From CAJMGO01 sp900557305 (GTDB lineage Bacteria > Bacillota_I > Bacilli_A > RF39 > UBA660), in contig CAJMGO010000005.1 of assembly GCA_905212975.1 (NCBI GenBank), positions 28,940-92,939 of the forward strand: 64,000 bases of DNA, given 5' to 3'. The notes beneath the pieces were generated by a model. The model worked only from the letters and a program-made list of their open reading frames with translations. It was not told where the DNA came from and searched no databases. Positions 59,438 to 64,000 of the stretch are shown piece after piece (positions within the stretch are counted from its first letter, which is position 1; every line of letters starts with the position of its first letter). A program made the translations under genes and the position numbers.

Positions 59438-61659
59438 ATTTCTGATACTTCTCTTGTTTCTTTTTTAAATTGTGAGTTATATAAATCTGCATAGAAACCA
59501 TTTTGACTCATTAATTCATCATGATTACCTTGCTCTATTATGTTACCATCTTTCATAACAAGAATAAGATCAGCATTTTTTATAGTAGATAATCTATGAG
59601 CTATTATAAATGAAGTTCTACCATTAGTTAGTTTATCCATAGCATCTTGAACTAATTCTTCTGTTCTGGTATCAACATTACTTGTTGCTTCATCCAAAAT
59701 CAAAAGTGGCGCATCCTTTATCATACCACGAGCAATCGTAAGCAATTGTTTTTGACCTGCAGAAATACTGTCATTATCTCCTAAAACATAATCAAGTCCT
59801 TTTGGCAATGTCTTTACAAAGTGATCTATACCAACAGTTTTAAGTGCTTTCCAAATTTCTTCATCTGTTACATTTTTATTATTATATCTTATATTATCTC
59901 TAATTGTGCCATTAAATAGCCATGTATCTTGTAATACCATTATAAATAAATCATGAATATTTTCTCTTGTTAGATCATTAATGGATATATCGTCTATTTT
60001 TATATCACCATTATTAATTTCATAAAATTTCATTAAAAGATTTACGATCGTTGTTTTACCTGCACCTGTAGGCCCTACGATTGCTACTTTCTCACCTTTT
60101 TGTATTTTGCAATTAAAATCATTTATTATAACTTTATTCTCATTATATCCAAATTTAACATGTTCAAATGTAATATTACCTTTTACATGTTTAGAATCAA
60201 GATATTTTTTATTTTTTTCTTCTTTTAATTCATCTTCTTCTAAAAATTCAAATACACGTTCTCCTGCAGCAGCAGTAGTTTGTAAATTACTCATACCTTG
60301 TGCTATTTGAGATAATGGATTAGTAAATAATCTAACATAAATCATAAATGCTACTATAACACCGAAAGTAATATTTCCTTTTATGACAAGCGCAGCACCT
60401 ACTACACAAACTGCAACATAAGAGAAATTACCAATAAATGCCATAATAGGTTGCATCATTCCTGATAAAAATTGACTTTTTCTATTACATTCATATACAG
60501 AGTTATTTAATTCATCAAAAGTTTTTGATGCATCTTTTTCCCCATTATATGCTTTAACCAAATTATGAGCTGAATAAATTTCTTCAATATGACCATTAAG
60601 TTTACCAAGTTCAACTTGTCTTGCAGTAAAATATTTTTGAGATTTACCTAAAATAATAAACATAACAACAAATCCTATAAGAGAAGATATAATTGCTGTT
60701 AAAGCCATTAAAGGATTAGTTACAAACATCATAATTATAGAGCCTATAAATAATGTTAAAGCACCAACTAAAGATCCTAAACTTTGATACATAGAAACAC
60801 CTATAGTATCAACATCATTTGTTACTCTAGATAAAATATCCCCTATTTCATGAGAATCAAAATATCTAAGTGGTAATTTATTTATTTTATTTGAAATTTT
60901 TGTTCTCAATCCTTTAGCAAAATTATTTGATACCGTTGCCATTATAAAACTTTGAGCAAAATTAAATAAAGCACTTAATAAATATAAAACTCCTAAAAAT
61001 ATTACTATTTTTATAATACCTTTCATATCCATATGCGGTTTAATCAAATTATAAACACTTTTTGGCATCTTATCTATAGCAGAATAAATAGAAGTACTAT
61101 CCTTTTCATCTGCTTTAAGTAAAGCTTCAATTACAACAACTTTATCTTTAGCGCTGATAATGCTTCCATCTATCTTACTATCACTCATCATAGATTCTTT
61201 TACACTAGATGGAATATTAAGTATAAATTCTTTTTGCTCTATTTCTTTATTATTTAATTTATTTAATAATAAAACAAAATCATTCTTATCTTTACTACTT
61301 ATTACAACGTTATTTATAATACTATCATTATTTAAATCAGATGAAAATATTTCTTTTGAAACGTTATTAATTTTATCACTTGTCATTTCATCTTGTATTT
61401 GAGTTGTAATGGTTACAAATTTATCTTTGTCTAATACAATTCCACTAGAAATTTTATCAGTTAAATCAGATAATTTATTTGGACCAATAATAGAAAAAAT
61501 GGAACTTAATACTGATAAAATAAGAGCAACAATTATAAAAGGTACAAAGCTTTTCAAGTACTTTACCATTTTAGACAAAGCAATTTTTAAATCTTTTGGC
61601 TTTTCTGCTACCCTTGGACCAGGTCCTACATTACGAGGTTTAGTTTTTTCATTATTCAT
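59434..61659 (-). CDS. Heterodimeric ABC exporter, subunit with extracellular insertion
   Basis: A 741-aa ABC half-transporter (six TM plus ATPase). Between TM1 (about 37-58) and TM2 (about 215-240) lies an extra polar domain of about 150 residues that typical exporters lack, reminiscent of the extracellular domain of BmrD. The ATPase has GPTGAGKTTI, signature SISAGQKQLLTIARG and canonical Walker B LILDEATSNVD with catalytic Glu. It overlaps the partner gene by 8 bp. Function: probably multidrug or peptide export with the 586-aa partner. Confidence 0.88.
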   Translation of the reverse strand: MNNEKTKPRNVGPGPRVAEKPKDLKIALSKMVKYLKSFVPFIIVALILSVLSSIFSIIGPNKLSDLTDKISSGIVLDKDKFVTITTQIQDEMTSDKINNVSKEIFSSDLNNDSIINNVVISSKDKNDFVLLLNKLNNKEIEQKEFILNIPSSVKESMMSDSKIDGSIISAKDKVVVIEALLKADEKDSTSIYSAIDKMPKSVYNLIKPHMDMKGIIKIVIFLGVLYLLSALFNFAQSFIMATVSNNFAKGLRTKISNKINKLPLRYFDSHEIGDILSRVTNDVDTIGVSMYQSLGSLVGALTLFIGSIIMMFVTNPLMALTAIISSLIGFVVMFIILGKSQKYFTARQVELGKLNGHIEEIYSAHNLVKAYNGEKDASKTFDELNNSVYECNRKSQFLSGMMQPIMAFIGNFSYVAVCVVGAALVIKGNITFGVIVAFMIYVRLFTNPLSQIAQGMSNLQTTAAAGERVFEFLEEDELKEEKNKKYLDSKHVKGNITFEHVKFGYNENKVIINDFNCKIQKGEKVAIVGPTGAGKTTIVNLLMKFYEINNGDIKIDDISINDLTRENIHDLFIMVLQDTWLFNGTIRDNIRYNNKNVTDEEIWKALKTVGIDHFVKTLPKGLDYVLGDNDSISAGQKQLLTIARGMIKDAPLLILDEATSNVDTRTEELVQDAMDKLTNGRTSFIIAHRLSTIKNADLILVMKDGNIIEQGNHDELMSQNGFYADLYNSQFKKETREVSEM

Positions 61660-63412
61660 TTTCTAATTCCTCCTTTGATAATTGAGAATAAGCTATTTCT
61701 CTATAAACATCATTGTCTTTTAATAATTCTTTATGAGTACCCATTCCAACACATTTACCATTTTCTAAAACAATAATTTTATCAGCATTCATAATAGTTC
61801 CTATTCTTTGAGCTACAATTAAATTTGTAGCATCTTTTGTATACTCTTTTAGTTCTTTTCTAAGTAAATAATCAGTTTTGTAATCTAATGCGCTGAAAGA
61901 ATCATCAAATATATATATTTCAGGATCACGAGCAATAGCACGTGCTATAGCAAGTCTTTGTTTTTGACCACCAGATATATTTGTACCACCTTGAGATATA
62001 TTTGATTCATATTTATCAGGCATACGTTCTACAAACTCTTTACCTTGCGCTATTTCAATAGCTTCTTTTATTTTATTTTCATCAATTTTTTTATTTTTTC
62101 CTTTTCCGTATGAAACATTATAATTAATTGTACCATTAAACATTACTGCTTTTTGAGGAACATATCCTATTTTACTATGTAATAATTCTAATGAATAATC
62201 TTTGACATTTATTCCATCAACTAAAATTTCACCATCAGTCACATCATAAAATCTAGGAATTAAATTAATTAATGTACTTTTTCCACTACCAGTTGATCCT
62301 ATAAATGCGACAGTTTCACCCTTATTTACTTTAAAAGAAATATTTTTAATCATATATTCTTCAGAATCAGGATATTTAAATGAAACATTTTTAAATTCAA
62401 CCTCACCTTTTATTTTGTTTTCTTTTACAATGTTTCCATCTTTAATATTTGATTCTGTTTCAATTACTTCATTTATTCTTTCAGCTGACACAGCAGCTCT
62501 TGGATACATAATAAATATCATTGCTAGCATTAAAAATGCCATAATGACTTGCATTGCATAACTTGAGAAAACTACCATATCACTAAATAAACCTATTTTA
62601 TTTACCATAGATGCATTATTAATAAGTACAGCACCAATCATATATATAGAAAGAGTAAGAACATTCATAACCATATACATTATAGGTGCCATAATTGACA
62701 TTGTTCTTTGATTAAATAATTGGGTTTTAGTTAGTTTATCATTTCCAAGTTCAAATTTATTTTCTTGATACTTTTCTGCATTAAATGCACGAACGACTCT
62801 AATTCCAGTTAAATTTTCTCTAGTTAAACTATTAATATTATCAATTAATTTTTGAACAATTTTAAATTTAGGTAATACAGTAATCATTAAAATTACAACA
62901 GTAATAATAAGAATTATAACAGCACCACCTGTTACAGCACTCCATTGCCAGCTTTTATTTAATATTTTAAATATAGCCCAAGCTGCAGTGATTGGTGCTT
63001 TTATTAACATTTGTAACCCCATTGAAATAAACATTTGAACATTTGTAATATCATTTGTTGTACGCGTAATCAAACTACTAGTTGAAAATCTTTTAATTTC
63101 TTCCATTCCAAAGCTTTCAACATTTTCAAACAATTTTTTTCTTAAGTTTTTAGAAAACGTAGCAGAAATCATGGAAGCAAGATATCCAACAAAAATTGCT
63201 GAGGCTAAACTACCAAATGCACATAAAAGCATATAACCGCCTTGTTTTAATACATCAGTTACTTTGCTTCCCTCTGTTTGAACAAGTTTAGTAATTGCAG
63301 TCATATAATCAGGTAATTTAAGATCTAACCAAACTTGAAATACGATCAAAAGAATGCAAATAAAAATTAAAAAAACATCTTTTTTTGTAAAATTCTTAAA
63401 TATTTTAAACAT
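61652..63412 (-). CDS. Heterodimeric ABC exporter, subunit with degenerate ATP site
   Basis: A 586-aa ABC half-transporter. The TM domain spans about 1-310, and the ATPase has Walker A GSTGSGKSTL, signature NISGGQKQRLAIARA and Walker B IYIFDDSFSALD, where Asp replaces the catalytic Glu. One weak and one active site is the hallmark of heterodimeric exporters such as LmrCD, BmrCD and TM287/288. It overlaps the MarR gene by 8 bp at the upstream side. Likely substrates are drugs or lipids. Confidence 0.9.
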   Translation of the reverse strand: MFKIFKNFTKKDVFLIFICILLIVFQVWLDLKLPDYMTAITKLVQTEGSKVTDVLKQGGYMLLCAFGSLASAIFVGYLASMISATFSKNLRKKLFENVESFGMEEIKRFSTSSLITRTTNDITNVQMFISMGLQMLIKAPITAAWAIFKILNKSWQWSAVTGGAVIILIITVVILMITVLPKFKIVQKLIDNINSLTRENLTGIRVVRAFNAEKYQENKFELGNDKLTKTQLFNQRTMSIMAPIMYMVMNVLTLSIYMIGAVLINNASMVNKIGLFSDMVVFSSYAMQVIMAFLMLAMIFIMYPRAAVSAERINEVIETESNIKDGNIVKENKIKGEVEFKNVSFKYPDSEEYMIKNISFKVNKGETVAFIGSTGSGKSTLINLIPRFYDVTDGEILVDGINVKDYSLELLHSKIGYVPQKAVMFNGTINYNVSYGKGKNKKIDENKIKEAIEIAQGKEFVERMPDKYESNISQGGTNISGGQKQRLAIARAIARDPEIYIFDDSFSALDYKTDYLLRKELKEYTKDATNLIVAQRIGTIMNADKIIVLENGKCVGMGTHKELLKDNDVYREIAYSQLSKEELENE

Positions 63413-63845
63413 TTTTTTCTCCCTTCTTATTTTTAAACATTTTATTTATTATTTCTATAAATAATTTTTTTTCTTCTTCTGTTATATTTTTAGTATGTTC
63501 TTTAAATACTTTTTCTTGGATATTTTGTAAAATCTTTACCTTGTTTATTATATTCTCATTTATAAAAATGTGCTGATATCTCTTATCTACAACATCTTGC
63601 TTTAAAGAAATATAATTTTTTTTGTAAAGAGAATTCAAAGCCTTTGAAACATAAGCTTTAGAAAAGCCTCTATAAACTACAGCATCACGCGCTGTATTAT
63701 AAGACGGATTGTTTGATAAAAAAAGTAATAAATCAGCCTCTGGCTTTGTAAGTGCTATTTCAAGAGCAGCTTCTTCTATCTTTTTATCATATTCATCCTT
63801 AATCTTTTTAAAAAAATATAACAGCTCACTAACATTATCTTTCAT
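63405..63845 (-). CDS. MarR-family transcriptional regulator
   Basis: A 146-aa winged-helix regulator. The core is EADLLLFLSNNPSYNTARDA, VYRGFSKAYVSKALNSLYKK (recognition helix) and the wing VDKRYQHIFIN. Dimerisation helices are at both ends. Start at ATG 63845 after GGAGG; the upstream ATG adds ten residues in the operator and is rejected. It heads the exporter operon and probably represses it, a common arrangement. Confidence 0.88.
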   Translation of the reverse strand: MKDNVSELLYFFKKIKDEYDKKIEEAALEIALTKPEADLLLFLSNNPSYNTARDAVVYRGFSKAYVSKALNSLYKKNYISLKQDVVDKRYQHIFINENIINKVKILQNIQEKVFKEHTKNITEEEKKLFIEIINKMFKNKKGEKNV

Positions 63846-63856
63846 ATAAACCTCCA

Positions 63857-63872
63857 CAGAAATTAGTTTCTG
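63857..63872. promoter_or_regulatory. Candidate MarR operator
   Basis: Perfect 6-bp inverted repeat CAGAAA-TTAG-TTTCTG between the -10 box and the marR start, where a repressor would block transcription. Confidence 0.45.
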
Positions 63873-63880
63873 CATAAACC

Positions 63881-63910
63881 ATTATATATAAAACTCGGTT
63901 CTTATGTCAA
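63881..63910 (-). promoter_or_regulatory. Predicted promoter of the MarR-exporter operon
   Basis: Minus-strand TTGACA, 18-bp spacer, TATAAT. Confidence 0.7.
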
Positions 63911-63919
63911 TAAAAAAAT

Positions 63920-63943
63920 AAAAAAAGAATTATTCTTTTTTTA
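63920..63943 (-). terminator. Terminator of the gene entering from the right
   Basis: Stem AAAAAGAAT/ATTCTTTTT with a T run on the minus strand, directly after a TAA stop. Confidence 0.65.
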
Positions 63944-64000
63944 TTTAATACCATATTCTATACTAACAGCTTTTGATAAATCAAAATTTACTTTAGTACT
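63941..64000 (-). CDS. C-terminal end of an unidentified gene (5' end outside window)
   Basis: A frame open from the window edge to a TAA at 63941 gives 19 residues (STKVNFDLSKAVSIEYGIK). The terminator right behind the stop supports a real gene end. Too little remains to name it. Confidence 0.4.
   Translation of the reverse strand, partial: STKVNFDLSKAVSIEYGIK

Noticed and set aside
1..64000. UGA read as Trp (Mycoplasma code)
   Set aside because: UGA ends coupled ORFs (for example the 32-aa and 42-aa ORFs and the thioredoxin-like gene) and Trp is encoded by TGG.

Overview
The window is very AT-rich (by eye about three quarters A+T), gene-dense and strongly strand-biased. About 60 genes run on the minus strand and only five on the plus strand (rarA, a 62-aa membrane protein, a YqfQ-like gene, a DUF6512-like gene and a HIT gene). 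The gene set fits a walled, low-GC Firmicute/Bacilli lineage close to the gut groups once filed with Mollicutes (RF39-like): D-Ala-D-Ala ligase, SigA-DnaG-TrmK cluster, T-box control of tyrS, SUF iron-sulfur genes, an Rnf complex, and a Com/type IV-pilus-like apparatus. TGA is used as a stop, so the code is standard. The lineage is inferred from gene content; no rRNA is present.

Layout. 1-3756: a surface-protein locus with a TasA/CalY-like protein, a large multi-pass SipW-type signal peptidase, a DUF5305-like membrane protein and a cut PAS-like protein. 3841-9185: Dps, phosphohexomutase, XerD, Ddl, an alpha/beta hydrolase, KhpA and S16. 9322-14623: RarA, a 384-bp region with regulatory structure, a small two-TM protein, prepilin peptidase, an unusual ComGB/PilC-like protein and YqfQ-like. 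14628-18122: trmK-sigA-dnaG. 18259-20570: DUF6512-like, a thioredoxin-fold lipoprotein, and a tRNA-Met followed by a second copy of its 3' half, with one cargo gene between them. 20639-28031: NAGPA/DUF6273-like envelope genes, lepB, rplS, trmD, rimM, a TrmH-family methylase, two pseudopilins and frr. 28088-32392: a compressed rnf operon. 32492-36783: sufS-sufD-sufC, HIT and unknowns. 36845-40090: a 1081-aa pilin-like protein with Ig-like modules and a Cys-rich end. 40176-49466: lipoprotein, pnp, rpsO, a thiol-redox pair with a cysteine desulfurase, truB, acyltransferase and obg. 49535-55292: lysS, metG, T-box-tyrS and unknowns. 55302-63845: uvrA, rhomboid protease and a MarR-controlled heterodimeric ABC exporter.

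How the genes work together. Prepilin peptidase, the PilC/ComGB-like protein, two small pseudopilins and the giant pilin-like protein form most of a type IV-pilus-like machine scattered over 28 kb; no PilB/ComGA ATPase lies in the window. The Cys-rich pilin-like protein could depend on the CcdA/glutaredoxin and thioredoxin pair at 43.6-45.1 kb (inference). The rnf operon would couple ferredoxin/NAD redox to ion transport, but RnfD and RnfG are fused, RnfB is cut down to its first Fe-S domain, and two tiny membrane ORFs sit in the operon. Several start sites use a GGTGAT-type Shine-Dalgarno, and some genes start with GTG or TTG.
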